From contig JAULJL010000029.1 in the NCBI GenBank assembly GCA_030761205.1, forward strand, positions 2,363,501 to 2,427,500: a stretch of DNA of 64,000 nucleotides. Direction: 5' to 3'. Within the stretch, counting starts at the first letter, position 1. Every line of letters begins with the position of its first letter. The DNA is from Fremontodendron californicum. Taxonomy: Eukaryota; Streptophyta; Magnoliopsida; Malvales; Malvaceae. A model generated the notes under the pieces. It searched no databases. It saw nothing but the letters and a program-made list of their open reading frames with translations, and was not told where the DNA came from. This document shows, one piece after another, positions 11,235-22,995 of the stretch. The position numbers were made by a program, and so were the translations under genes.

Positions 11235-12160
11235 TATTGTATCTATCAGTATTTGAGAGATCCATGGGTTGTGTTTTGGGGCAGCTTGATAAGACTGGAA
11301 AGAAAGAACAAGCAGTTTACTACCTCATCAAGAAGTTCACAGATTATGAGTTGAAATATTCGTCGGTAGAAAAGCTATGCTGTGCCTTAGCTTGGACTGC
11401 TCGAAGGCTCAGACAGTACATGCTGTATCACACAACGTGGTTGATTGCCAAGCTAGATCCAATCAAGTACATGTTGGATGCACATTCTTTGTCAGGAAGG
11501 ACGGCAAGATGGCAGGTTTTGTTGTATATGTAAGTCAAAAGGCTATCAAGGGCAGTGCAGTGGCTGAATTTTTAGCAAGTCGGGCAGTGGAAGATTATGA
11601 GCCGTTGAGTTTTGATTTCCCAGATGAAGATTTGATGTATGTTTCGCAAGCGTGAGGTTCCCCCGAAGAAGAAAATATGGAAGATGTATTTTGACGAGGC
11701 ATCCAATGCCGTGGGGCACGAAATTGGTGTAGTCCTCATATCCCCAGAAGAAGATTATTATCCTTTCACTACTAGATTGGATTTTGATTGTATAAACAAT
11801 ACGGCTGAGTATGAGGAGTGTATTATGGGCGTTCGTGCAGCAATGGACAAAAAAATCAAAGTTTTGGAAGTTTTCGGAGACTCAGCCTTAGTGATATACC
11901 AGTTACGGGGTGAATGGGAAACCCGGGATACAAAATTAATCAGATACCAAGAACTCTTATTGAGTTTATTAGAAGAGTTTGAAGAAGTAAGTTTCAATTA
12001 CTTCCCCCGAGAAGAAAACCGGATGGCGGATGCTCTGGCTACTTTGTCATTAATGTTTAAAGTGAATGAAGGGGCGGAAGTTGTGCCGATCAAAATGAGC
12101 ATATATGAGTCTCCTGCCCACTGCTTGAGTATTGAAGAAGAAGCGGATGGTCTCCCTTAG
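11235..12160 (+). pseudogene. Ogre-1 RNase H and second archaeal-type RNase H
   Basis: Two hydrolase modules. The first (about 11231-11533, frame-shifted from RT) keeps MGCVLGQ, the Y....KKFTDYELKYSSVEK block and LRQYML. The second (11639-12160, another frame) has KMYFDEASNAVGHEIGVVL, NNTAEYEECIMGVRAA, EVFGDSALVIYQLRGEW and REENRMADALA, the arrangement of the extra archaeal-type RNase H that defines the Tat/Ogre group. The linker YVSQKAIKGSAVAEFLA lies at about 11527-11580. Acidic residues D, E and D of the second domain are all visible. Two frameshifts separate RT, first and second RNase H. Confidence 0.88.
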
Positions 12161-12172
12161 TATAACGACATC

Positions 12173-13404
12173 TTGCAGTACATCAAGAGTCAACAATATC
12201 CAGAACAAGCAACAGAAAATGACAAGAGGACTCTAAGAAGGCTAGCAATGTGTTTTGTTCTAGACAGTGAGATTCTCTACAAGACAGGGAAAGATCAAGT
12301 CCTGTTGAGATGTGTCGGGTCTGACGAAGCTCAAAGAATCATAAAGGAAGTCCATGAAGGGATATGTGGCACCCATACTAATGGTCACATACTTGATAAG
12401 CAGATTATGAGGGCAGGATATTATTGGCTGACGATGGAAGGAGATTGTATCAGTTATTCCCGAAAATGTCATTAATGCCAGATCTATGCAGATAAGATTC
12501 ATGTGCCGCCATCACCATTGCATGTCATGATCGCACCTTGGCTGTTTCCAATATGGGGAATGGATATGATTGGACCTATTACCTCGAAAGCTTCAATGGA
12601 CATTGTTTCATCCTGGTGGCCATAGATTATTTCACAAAGTGGGTGGAAGCTGCTTCTTATACAAATGTAACGAAGTCCGTGGTATGCAGATTTATTAATA
12701 AGGAAATCATATGCCGTTATGGATTGCCAACAAGAATTATTTTCAGATAATTCTCTCAATCTGAATAATAAGATGATGAGAGAGGTATGTACTCAGTTCA
12801 AGATCACGCATCATAATTCGGCACCTTATCGTCCGAAGATGAATGGGGCAGTAGAAGCAGCCAACAAAAACGTCAAGAAGATTGTCGAGAAGATGATTGA
12901 TGTGTTCAAGGATTGGCATGAGATCTTGCCTTTCGCTCTTCATGCATATCGCACTTCGGTTCGCATATCTACAGGGGCAATGTCATTTTCTTTGGTATAT
13001 GGTATGGAAGCAGTGTTACCTATTGAAGTTGAGATTCATTCACTTCGGGTTTTGATGGAGGTTGGCCTAGAAGAGGAAGAATGGGTTAGAGCTCATTATG
13101 AACAGCTGAATCTAATCGAAGAGAAAAGATTGAAGGCAATTTGTCACGGGCGTTGTATCAGAAAAGGATGATTCGAGCCTATAACAAGAAGGTTCGACCT
13201 AGACAGTTCCGAGAATGAGAGTTGGTACTCAGAAAAATTCTCCCCATAGTGAAGGATCCGCAAGAAAAATGGGCTCCAAATTGGGAAGGATCCTATATGG
13301 TAAAAAGAGCTTTTTCTGGAGGAGCATTGATTCTAACTCGGATGGACGAGGATGATTTTAGACATCTCACGAATGCTGATGAACTGAAGAAGTATTATGT
13401 TTAA
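12173..13404 (+). pseudogene. Ogre-1 integrase, frameshifted
   Basis: Inserts the cDNA into host DNA. The zinc-binding HHCC region is at 12350-12480 (HEGICGTHTNGHI then CISYSRKCH); a TAA at 12472-12474 breaks it just before the last Cys. The core follows in two frames: GMDMIGPI (first Asp) at about 12555, a second Asp in a SDN motif near 12745, and the Glu in GAVEAANKN near 12850. The C-terminal region at 13222-13404 has VLRKILPIV and NWEGSYMVKRAFSGGAL and stops without a chromodomain, as expected for Tat elements. At least three lesions are present. Confidence 0.87.
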
Positions 13405-14815
13405 AGAAAAAAGTGTAATGCTATGCACATGGGAATTCGAATGATTCCAAGTTTAGAAATGGAAATTCTATATATCTATCTCCCCTGAGAATTGCTTTTC
13501 AAAAAAAATATTCATGCTTGATATGATGAATGGTCATCTTTCATATTCCCTTCACTAAAAAGAAAATTATCCCTAGTCACCCTTTGAGCCTTAGGAATTA
13601 TTTCTTTCGTTGAACCCTGATCAAGGATCACCCTCTACACTAGAGGGCAAATACGAGAAAAAAAATCAAAATCATGGCAATAAAAGAGAGCCATTGGAAA
13701 ATGTGAAATCAAAGAATGGCAAATGAAAGCCAGCAATTAAAAAATAAAGAGAAAAAAAAAAAGAAAAGTCCAAAAAACGGACAAATGTCTCAAGAATGAA
13801 TTCTCCTCAGGAAATGATCCTTGATCCAATTACCCTTAAACATATTTTGGGCCTATTTTATCCTTTCCTTCTAAACCCGAAACTTGGCCTACATTACGTA
13901 CTTTAAAAGTCCATTTTGATCAACCATGGGTATTTAATTTGAAAGGTTTTTCTCAGAATTCATCCCATCTTTTGAATTGACATTTTTACCTTGGAAGTAT
14001 TCAGAATTCTCACATGTATGATTAAAAAAAAGGAGAGGTTTAAGCCAAAAACCCCCTAAGGGCGACTTAATACCGAATGGGGGACACTTGAGTTGAAAAC
14101 CCGCAAAAGGCTGCTCAAGTACTGATTAAGTTTTGAATCAATGCTTCGTGTAAAGGGGGAGAAAGTATTTGAAAATCAGAGAAAAATGGAATAACTCATT
14201 CTGACGTAACTACGAAAGCCGAGGGATTACCCAAGTAAATTGACTGTTCAAGAGAAATTTCAGATGATTTGAAAAAGGAAGGGTCCAAGATATTCTGCAT
14301 CCAGGGCATCAACAACCTATAACTTACATTTGTTTCTTATATCCTTGATATTCACTTTTACCATTCTAAAACATTTGTTACAATAAATTCTTGTTATTCT
14401 TTTATGACATTGGCTTGTTTCATACTTTCTTTGACACATTTTTGAGATTGCATTTTGTTTGTTATTAAATTGAATGATGATTAGTTAACATAAATTTTTA
14501 AAATAAAAGGGAGTTTAAAAGTGTTACTAAGGAATAGATTTAAATCTTAGAAAAAGTTTAGGAACCACTAATCTTGATGGAAAATTCACCAAGTAAAGGA
14601 AAACAGTGAATGTGTTGGAGACTCCGTTATAAAGTTAGATAATCTGTGAACATCAAAGAAACCATGGATTAGAAATCATGACATAATCATTTGATTGCAT
14701 TCATCCTTAGGAAACATACAAGCATTTGCAAACCATGTCATTCTCATCATTGCATTTAGCTAACATTGCAGGAATCAAGAAAACTTTGGCTTCCCAAATC
14801 GAACTCGTTCTGCTT

Positions 14816-14998
14816 CTCAAATGAGTCAAGCCTCGAGACCACCGTCGAGGTATTTCCTTTTGTTTTAAATCGAATTCATTTTGTTTTATCAAATGAGTCG
14901 AGCCTTGAGACCACAGTCGATGTATTTCTTTTTGTTTTAAATCGGATTCATTCTGTTTAGCAAATGAGTCGAGCCTTGAGACTGTCGTCAAGGTATTT
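14816..14998 (+). repeat. 72-bp tandem array, short version (3 copies)
   Basis: Three copies of a unit containing gagtcgagccttgagacca followed by a tatttccttttgttttaaat-like segment, at about 14826, 14895 and 14966. The same unit is expanded to at least seven copies in Ogre-2 (33050-33550). Confidence 0.8.
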
Positions 14999-15885
14999 TA
15001 ATCACGGGTAAGACCTTCAGGCACCATTTTAAAGACCTTCGGGCATAATTTTTCAAATCAAGGGTAAGGCCTACGGGCGCCATTTTTAAATACCTTCGGA
15101 CACCATTTTTAAGACGTTCGAGCATAATTTTTCATCACGGTTAAGGCCTCCGGGCACCATTTTTAAAGACCTTCGAGCACCATTTTTAAGACCTTCGAGC
15201 ATAATTTTCATCACGGGTAAGGCCTCCGGGCACTATTTTTAAGACCTTCGGGCATAATTTTTCATCACGAGTAAGGCCTCCGGGCACCATTTTTTAAGAC
15301 CTTCGGGCACCATTTTAAATACCTTCAGGCATCATTTTTAAGACCTTCGGGCATAATTTTTCATCACGGGTAAGGCCGGGTACTATTTTTAAAGACTTTC
15401 AGGCACCATTTTGAAGACCTTCGAGCATAACTTTTCATCACGGGTAAGGCCTCCGAGCACTATTTTTAAGACCTCCGGGCACCATTTAAAGACCTTTGGG
15501 CACCATTTTTAAGGCCTTTAGGCATAATTTTTCATCACGGGTAAGGCCTCCGGGCTTCATTTTTAAGACCTCCGGGCACCATTTTAAAGACCTTCGGGCA
15601 CCATTTTTAAGGCCTTCAGGCATAATTTTTTAACACGGGTAAGGCCTCCGGGCACCATTTTTAAGACCTCCGAGCACCATTTTAAAGATCTTCGAGCACC
15701 ATTTTTAAGACCTTCGAGCATAATTTTGCAAATCAAGGGTAAGGCCTCTGGGCACCCTTTTTAAAACCTTCGGGCACCATTTTTAAGACCTTCGGGCATA
15801 ATTTTTCAAATCACGGGTAAGGCATTCTGGCACCATTTTTAAGAGCTTCAGGCACCATTTTTAAGATCTTCAAGCACAATTTTTT
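14998..15885 (+). repeat. GGTAAGGCC tandem array (about 11 copies)
   Basis: A degenerate array in which cacgggtaaggcctccggg is followed by one to three runs of caccatttttaagaccttcg and by gcataatttttcatca. Starts of the GGTAAGGCC module lie near 15007, 15061, 15140, 15218, 15270, 15368, 15444, 15539, 15637, 15737 and 15820, spaced about 50-100 bp. A nested short unit (agaccttcgggcaccattttta, 24-30 bp) gives a higher-order structure. Only about two modules exist at the same place in Ogre-2. Confidence 0.85.
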
Positions 15886-16139
15886 CTTTTGAAATTGAAC
15901 CCGTTTCCTTAAGACGGGTCGAGCCTTGATTAGTCAGGGAATTCAATTTAAGGACAAAATCTTCAATTTACAGTTTTTTCAAAAAAAAAAAAATTTGAGG
16001 AAGAATGAAAAAATGAAAAATGATGAAAAAGAAGAAATGAAAAAAAACCCCTTTCCCTTTTCTTCACATGTGATTTCACTAACTGTACAAAATTAGTGTT
16101 TGTTTATCTTTGCCTGATTCCTGATTCTTAGCAATAGCC

Positions 16140-16152
16140 AAAGAGGGGCAGC
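16140..16152 (+). other. Ogre-1 polypurine tract
   Basis: AAAGAGGGGCAGC lies directly against the TGTAGACACC start of the 3' LTR. The same tract precedes the Ogre-2 3' LTR at 34159-34171. It would prime plus-strand DNA synthesis. Confidence 0.8.
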
Positions 16153-16287
16153 TGTAGACACCTAATTTTGTCCAGACCCCTAAATCAAGTACATTTTCTT
16201 CCTAAATTGATGTTTTAGAATGCTAAAAGGCTTTTTTCATCTTGGAGGTGGTACTCCAAGACTTAGTCTAAGAAAGCAGACAGAAAA

Positions 16288-16340
16288 AGTCAAACTCATA
16301 AAAGTCAACCTTGAAAAAAGTCAACTACTAAAAAAGTCAA
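16288..16340 (+). promoter_or_regulatory. Cluster of four AGTCAA (TTGACT, W-box-like) motifs
   Basis: AGTCAA occurs at 16288, 16303, 16319 and 16335, spaced 15-16 bp. Read on the minus strand each is TTGACT, the core bound by plant WRKY factors. The cluster lies about 135 bp into the LTR and recurs at the same place in the other near-complete LTRs: 34307-34356, 52017-52068 and, reversed, 48486-48562. Conservation of motif and spacing suggests a regulatory U3 element; binding is inferred. Confidence 0.45.
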
Positions 16341-16789
16341 CTCACTTTCAAAATCAAGATTTGAGGTTCAATTGAAAAATGATGAAAGAATTTTGATAAT
16401 CTTAGGTCCACATTGAAAGATATGGAGTTCGAAAGTTGGGTTACAGAGATTTAGTAGAAAAGAAACCCTAGTTCGGGAAATTTGGGAAAAAGTACGATCA
16501 AATTGGTCGAAATTGAAGGTTCCAAATGAAAGATAAGTACTGACTATGGGTAATGGAGAAGCCACTTGGAAGAAAAACTGATAAAAAAATCAATTCGGAA
16601 GAAAATCGAGAATTAGGGTTTTTTTGGTGGATTTCGATGAAATTTGAAGGAATTACAGAAAATGGCCTGATTCGGTAGGACTAAGGCCCCTTATTGATGA
16701 GAAATGATTAAACAAGGATAGCCCAAGGCTCAGTTTGAAGAAAATTTGAAAATCGGACTTGTTTTGAGCAAAATCGGGTTTTGGAGGCA

Positions 16790-17250
16790 AAAAGGCAAAA
16801 TTGGAAAATATGGGAAAAATAGCAAATGAACTCCAAAAATTCTGAAAATTTGCAGATCTCATTCTTAAATCATTTTGAAGAGATTGGTAAAAGAAAATCC
16901 TGATTCGGAGTTCGTTTGCAAAATGGCCATATCCCTTGTCCCCTATGTAGTAACTCAAGCAGATAAATCTCGAAAAAATAGCAAATGAGCTCCAAAAATT
17001 ATGAAAACTTTCAGATCACATTTTTAAATTATTTGGAAAATATTGGTGAAGAAAAATCTGGATTTTTAGCTCGTTTAAAAAAATGGTAAAGTTCGGGTGC
17101 ATAAAAGGGGCAATTTTGAAAATAAATCCGAAATAAATAGCAAATGGACTCGAATTTTTTTGAAAACTTCCAGAATTCAATTTTTTATATTTTGGAAGTA
17201 TTGAAAAAATAAAATTTGAATTTGGAGTCCGTTTGCTATTTATTTAGGTT
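16790..17250 (+). repeat. About 160-bp LTR tandem repeat, 3 copies (Ogre-1 3' LTR)
   Basis: The unit carries aatagcaaatgaactccaaa, a cagatctcattcttaaat segment, a ggaagatattggtgaagaaa segment and ggagttcgtttgcaaaatgg. Here three copies can be followed. Other LTRs carry about four (34830-35420), about four reversed (47275-47880) and about five (52545-53290). Confidence 0.75.
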
Positions 17251-18921
17251 CGAGGGCAAAAAGGTCATTTCACCGAAAAAACCAAAAAAGGGCAGATTTG
17301 TAATTGAGAAAAAATTGAAAGAAGAAGGAATTGCTGGAATTTTTCTTCCCTTGGTCAGCCAGCATAGAGGAGAAGAAGGAAGCTTGAGCAATTTAATTTC
17401 CTTGTCACTATCAAGCCCCATGCTACCACTAACACCTTGCAAATGGTCCCCCCTTCATCCAATGGCTTATGTGCCTTGTAGGAAAGTTGAATGCACCATC
17501 CAATGGCCAAGTTTAAATGCCAAGATGACATTTTTATTTTTCATGAAAGAACCCTCATCTAATGGCCAAGAATGGAAGAAAAAAATAAGCACAATTCATC
17601 CAAAGGTGAACATCCATTCGGTTAAGCAAAGGAGTGCATGGGATTGTCTCTTTTCATCCAATGGCTTAAGCCATCTACAAGGGATGAGTACACATGTTGA
17701 GAGCTGGATTTAATCTACAAGATGTCTTTTTTATGTTGTCCTCATCCAATGACCAAGAATGGAAGAGCACAACTAATCCAAGGGTAGGCACTCAAGGGGG
17801 CAAGCAAGGGAGTGCATGGGATTGGTCCTCTTTTGCATCTAAGGGATGAGGTTACTACAAGGGATGAGTACACATCTCAAGGGCTGCTACCAATTGGAAA
17901 GATGACATTTTTATGTTGTCATCAAAATATCTTAATCTAAAGGCCAAGATTGGAGGAGTAGAAAGTGCAATTTCCATCCAAGGGTGAAAGGCCATTCGAC
18001 CAAGGCTAAAGAGGGGGGGTTGGTTTCATTTTTTTATAGGTTTTTTGTCTGAAGTAAGTAGCTAGTTTAGCAAAGAAAAAGGTTTTGAAAGAAAGAAAAA
18101 AAAGGTTTTCAATAGAGAGCTTGAAGGTAGTTATCTCTACCAAGCTCTAGCATAACTTTCTTCTTATTTTCCATGGTGTTTTCTTTATTTTCTATATTGT
18201 TTTCCTACTACATTTTTCATAGAAATAAAGTTTTTTAATGTTTACTTATGTTTTCATATCTTCTTCTTCATTAAAATGGTGTAAAACAAATTTTTTTTTT
18301 ACATGGTTTTATGCTTGGCCGAATATGGCATGTTTGCTTGCCTTGGTCTTTTTCTTTCTTCCTTACATGTTGTTGCGAAAAAATGATTTTTAGAAGGTTT
18401 TTTAGATTATTCTAAGGTTCTGATTTTTTACAAAAGATGAAGCAAAAAGGTTGAAATGGCTACATGATCTTGGCTAGACCAAGTGACCATGGTTAGGGGA
18501 GAGGCTATGCCCATTTTTACCTACCATGAAGCTCACCTTAATTTTGCTGTGCATGGTTTATTTTCTATTTTTGAAATGGAAAGGCTTCATGATCTTGGCA
18601 AAACCAAGTGATTATGGTTAGGTGAGAGGCTATTCCCATTTGATACCAACTATGGAGCTTAACTTTCCTTATTTTATTTACTAGTTTTGCTTGCTATTTG
18701 CTTTGCATGTCTATGTTTAATTTTTTTATATGTTCTTTACATTATTTTCTATGCTATATTTGTTTCCATATGTCATTTCCATGCTTGATATTGTGTCCTT
18801 GAAGATTTGGCCATTGTGTCATATGCTCATATTGTGCATTTTTTTTTATGTATCATGTCTTATATTATAAACATGTTTGCATTTTTCATATATTGTCATA
18901 TGGTCATTCGGCTACTCCAAG

Positions 18922-19390
18922 TTAGTATGCCTTGCATGTGCATTTTCATCTTGCTTGTTAGCTTGTTTGCATCTCCATGCCATGAGTTAGCATATCTTGA
19001 TATTTAGTATGCCTTGCATGTGCATTTTCATCTTGCTTCTTGGCTTGTTTGCATCTCCATGCCATGAGTTAGCATATCTTGATATTTAGTATGCCTTGCA
19101 TGTGCATTTTCATTTTTGCTTCTTCACTTGTATGCATCTCCATGCCATGAGCTTGTACATTTTGATTTCAGTATGCCATGTGCTTATGAAAATGCTATGA
19201 TAAAATGCCACCATTTGGGGTATATGACCATTCGGCTATTCCATTTAGTATGCCTTACATGTGTTTTTTTTTTTTTTTTCATCTTGCCTCTTGACTTGTT
19301 TTCATCTCCATGCCATGAGCTTGTGCACTTTGATTTTAGTGTGTCATATGCTTATGAAAATGTCATGACATTATGCATCTTAATATGATT
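18922..19390 (+). repeat. About 85-bp tandem repeat in the Ogre-1 3' LTR
   Basis: Units begin ttagtatgccttgcatgtgc and continue through ttgcatctccatgccatgag. Copies start near 18923, 19006 and 19087, with a more diverged one near 19245. Related but differently expanded gtatatcaagtgtttgtgaa repeats occupy the equivalent part of the solo LTR near 54240-54600. Confidence 0.75.
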
Positions 19391-21735
19391 TTTCATATAC
19401 TTGTGTCATTTACTAGATAGGATTGCATTGGAGTATCATGTAACCACATTCGGCCTCTTCATGCATCCCTTGCCTTATCATGCATTTGCATTTGGTTAGG
19501 TAACATGCTTTACATTATCATATCTTGAAATTGTGTATTAGTTACTGTTTGTTCCAACATTAAAATTAGTTTCATTGGTCATTGTATGTTCATAGTATTG
19601 TTATGCATGTTCATTACATTTTAGGTCTAGGACATATTGGTATTGCCATGCATATTGAGTCTTAAATCACATTGGTATTGTCATGCATTACTATGCTATT
19701 TAGGTCTTAGGTTACATTAGCATTTTCATGCATATTCATAACATATTAGGTCCAAGTCACATTTACATTATCAAGCATTGCATGTATATTGAGTTAGAAT
19801 AGCATTTATTGCCATGCAAACTCATGCTAGGCATTTAGGTTATTTTGAATTGTCATGCATTTCCTTTACCATTTAGGCTTTAGATCATGCATTTCATACA
19901 TTTCATTTTCTGTATGTTCATGCATTCCATGTCATTGCCACATGATTTATGACTTAGGCCAATCAATGGCTTAAAGTCATGCTCTCTTGAGCATACTTGT
20001 GGAAAATTAAGGAATTGTCAAATTGATTATTCTACCTTTGTGATTTTTTTTACTTAGTCAATTTTTGTCCAAGGTTTTTAAATGTTTAGCTACTTTCTTT
20101 AGGTCTTTAGGATGATCTCCAACAATTTTTACTTTGATTTTTGAATGACTTTATCAGAGGCAAAAAATGTGTTTTGACAAAACAGTTTTTTTCGCCTAGT
20201 ACTCGAACATCTCCAATTTTTCTAGACAGTCATCTTTAATCAAAAAATTAAGCCAATTTTTTCTCGTGTAGTTTTACATGTTCTGAGTCCCAGTATTTTT
20301 TTGATTTTTTAAAATTAGGCTAAAAAATCGTGTGGTAAAACCAGACAGTAGAGGTAGATTTGAATTCGAAAGAGAATAATGGTTGAATTTGGTTAAGGCA
20401 TTTAGAGGGGGTTGGGTATAAGCTTTAGCTACTGTATTAGGGTAGTTTCTAAGCCTTTTTAAACTTTAAATGTGATTTTATAAATCTTGGGTTAAGGGCG
20501 GTCAAGTCCGGGATTTTAAACTTAGGGAATTAGAGCCATTTCAAAAGGGTTTGGTAGGGTTTTAATATTTATTCACGTTTTTCCTTAAAATTGTTTTCAA
20601 ACAATCACTATTTTTTTTTTTGTTTTTTAGAAAATCTAATTTGACATATTTTCCTAAGGTAGCCAGATATCTTTTTAGATATACGGATTTCTTTATTTGG
20701 AGGAAAAAATACATTTTCATGCATTGCATTTTCCATGTTCATGCATTTTATTTAATATGTGATTTTTGCTATGATATTTTTCATGGTATTATTATTATTT
20801 TGATTCACATTTTATGATCTTATATTGTTTGCCATATGATTTTGAATATTTCACGATATCCCATATTTTTTTTTATTTAGTCATTTATTTTTGTCACATT
20901 ATTTAGCATATAATATGTTCATGCATTTTTATTTTATTTTCATGCATATTTTATGATAGCATTATTTTATGTTTCATGACATTTCATCATATTCCATGTC
21001 ATTTAGGTTTAATTATTTAGAATATGCCATGCCATTTAAAATATGCCATATCATTTAAAATTGCCATGTCATTTAAATCATTTTATCTCATTTAAAATAT
21101 ACCATAATGCTTAGGATTTTTCATTTTATCTAGAATATATTATGCCATTTAAATTATATCATATCATTTAGGTTGCATTATATTATCTAGACTTTGTTAT
21201 GTCATTTTATTTATGTCATACATGTTCATGTTCATAGTTTTTAAATGTTTTGAAAAAGATAATGATTTTTAATAAAAATAAAGATATTCCCGAGTTAAAA
21301 TAATTCATGAGTTCTCTACCGGGTTTGTTGGAGGGGATATCATCAATTATCATTAATAAAGGAATATCTTTCTTTCAAAAAATGAGAATGATTCTGAAAG
21401 TTTTCCAAATAAATAAAAATTTCTATATTTTACCGATTTTATCGGGGAATATAGGAAAATTTGAATTAATAAATTCCGGATCATTTTTAATTAAAAATGG
21501 AATTATTTTTCTTAAAATTGGGAATTAACTTGAGATACTAAATTAAAAACCAACTTTTTACCGAGACTTGAGATAATACATGATTAATAAGGTACCGTTT
21601 TATACGGGCGTGGTGGGGATGCTAATCCTTCCCAGCACGTAACCGAGTTCCGAACCCTATTCTTCGATTTCCTCTGGTTTATAATGCAGACTTGAAATTG
21701 ATTTTAAAAATGTTTTAATTAATTTTAAAATTTTT

Positions 21736-21742
21736 TATAAAA
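21736..21742 (+). promoter_or_regulatory. TATA-like site near the LTR end
   Basis: TATAAAA sits 305 bp before the LTR terminus. The equivalent site is present at 2509-2515, 22775-22781, 38674-38680 and 56485-56491, always followed by ATCGG or ACCGG and a taataggtgg segment; it is altered in the reversed solo LTR near 43855. Position and conservation fit a promoter close to the 3' side of a very long U3. No transcription start is proven. Confidence 0.35.
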
Positions 21743-22047
21743 TCGGTTTTAATAGGTGGTCGATCACACCTAGCTAAAAAAGATTGGTGGCGACTCCATG
21801 TCTTTTTACGAGGCCGTTTTCATACCCTCGACCTTTTATTTCAATATAGAGGAATTAAGTCGTCTTTCCCTCTGCTTCTGTTTCCCCCTTACTCGAATGG
21901 GTCCCTGCGAACGGGATCACGTATCGACACCTTCGTTTTTCTAGAGGAATTAAGTTGACTTTTTCTCATTTTTTTTCAAATGTCACGCTTAACAAATAAT
22001 ATAGTCTTGTGATGAGACTTGTTATGTTATTTATTTAGGTTGCGACA

Positions 22048-22974
22048 ATTTAAATTATTTCATTTCATATAGAATATATTATGTTACCTAGGTTATTACA
22101 TTTCATATAGAATATATCATGTTACCTAGGTCATTTCATTTCATTTAGAATATATCATATAACTTAGGATATTTCATTTCATTTAGAATATGCTAAGACA
22201 TTTAAATTATGTCATACCATTTAGGTAGCATTATATTATTTAGACTTTGCTATGTCATTTTGTTTATGTCACACATATTCATATTTTTTTTAATATCTTG
22301 AAAAAGGCAACGATTTTCAATAAAATAAAGATATTCCCGAGTTAAAATAATTCATGATTTCTCTGTCGGGTTTGCTGGGGAGGATATCATCAATTATATT
22401 AATAACAGAATATCTTCTTTAAAATGAGAATGATTCGGAAAATTTTCAAACTAATAAAAATTTCTATATTTTGCCACGTTTGTTGGGGAATATAGGAAAA
22501 TTTTGAATTAATAAATTCCGGATCATTTTCAATTAAAAATGGAATTTTTTCTTTAAATTGGGAATTAACTTGAAATACCAAATTAAAAATTGACTTTTTT
22601 ACCGAGACTTGAGATAACACATGATTAATAAGGTACCGTTTTATACGGGCGTTCTGGGGGTGCTAATCCTTCCCACACGTAAACGAGTCCCAAACCCGCT
22701 TATTTGATTTCTCTGGTTTAGAACGCATACTTGAAATTGGTTTTTAAAATGTTTTAATTAATTTTAAAATGTTTTATAAAACCGGTTTTAATAGGTGCCC
22801 GATCACAACTAGCTAAAAAATATTGGTGGTGACTCCATGTCTTTTTCAAGGTCATTTTCAAAACCTTCATTTTTTCAAGAGGAATTAAGTCGACTTTTCC
22901 TCATTTTTTTTAATGTCACGCTTAACGAATAATAAAGTCTTGCGATGAGACTTGTTATTTTTTAGGTTGCAATA
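22048..22974 (+). repeat. Ogre-2 5' LTR, distal part
   Basis: Matches 37976-38874 of its own 3' LTR from the atttaaattatttcatttca point onward, with an extra copy of about 36 bp (ttacctaggttattacattt) near 22090-22130. It ends ggttgcaata where the family has ggttgcgaca, so two transitions hit the terminal bases. The junction with the Ogre-1 terminus at 22047/22048 is clean. Confidence 0.88.
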
Positions 22975-22977
22975 GGT

Positions 22978-22995
22978 TGGCGACTTCGCTGGGGA
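22978..22995 (+). other. Ogre-2 primer binding site
   Basis: TGGCGACTTCGCTGGGGA, identical to that of Ogre-1, three bases after the LTR end. Confidence 0.8.

Larger units (their letters stand above)
13405..16139 (+). other. Ogre-1 3' untranslated region
   Basis: No coding potential. The first 1.4 kb (13405-14800) is A-rich with gaaaaaaaaaag tracts near 13650-13770 and is shared with Ogre-2. Then come two tandem arrays, entered separately. The last part (15890-16139) contains the A-rich aaaaaaaaaaaaattt stretch near 15975 and runs into the polypurine tract. Long repeat-bearing 3' UTRs are typical of Ogre/Tat elements. Confidence 0.65.
1200..22047 (+). mobile_element. Ogre-1: Ty3/gypsy Tat/Ogre-lineage LTR retrotransposon
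   Basis: A large element with the Ogre arrangement: long LTRs, a PBS unlike the initiator-Met type, an extra ORF1 before gag, a non-coding gap between protease and reverse transcriptase, a second archaeal-type RNase H after the usual one, no chromodomain behind integrase, and tandem repeats between integrase and the polypurine tract. The interior is 2818-16152. The 3' LTR (16153-22047) is complete; the 5' LTR is visible only from 1200. All reading frames carry frameshifts or stops, so it is not autonomous today. The base after its end continues inside another Ogre LTR, showing that it inserted into Ogre-2. Confidence 0.9.
16153..22047 (+). repeat. Ogre-1 3' LTR (5895 bp)
   Basis: Starts TGTAGACACCTAATTTTGT and ends GGTTGCGACA. 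It is about 0.9-1.2 kb longer than the three other near-complete family LTRs. The extra length lies mainly in 17440-18000 (degenerate catccaatggccaag repeats) and 18900-19390 (85-bp repeats). The last 1.6 kb matches the 5' LTR. No open frame looks like a protein gene. It ends in the TTATGTTATTTATTTAGG variant, while the solo LTRs and Ogre-2 end in TTATTTTTTAGG, marking two LTR subtypes. Confidence 0.92.

Noticed and set aside
14998..15885. Possible CRISPR-like array
   Set aside because: The repeats are degenerate and directly adjoining without unique spacers, in a plant retrotransposon 3' UTR. This is a tandem satellite-like array.
17216..17713. 165-codon open frame inside the Ogre-1 3' LTR
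   Set aside because: It lies over the 160-bp repeats and the catccaatggc repeats; the other LTRs do not keep the frame. Low-complexity LTR sequence is the simpler reading.
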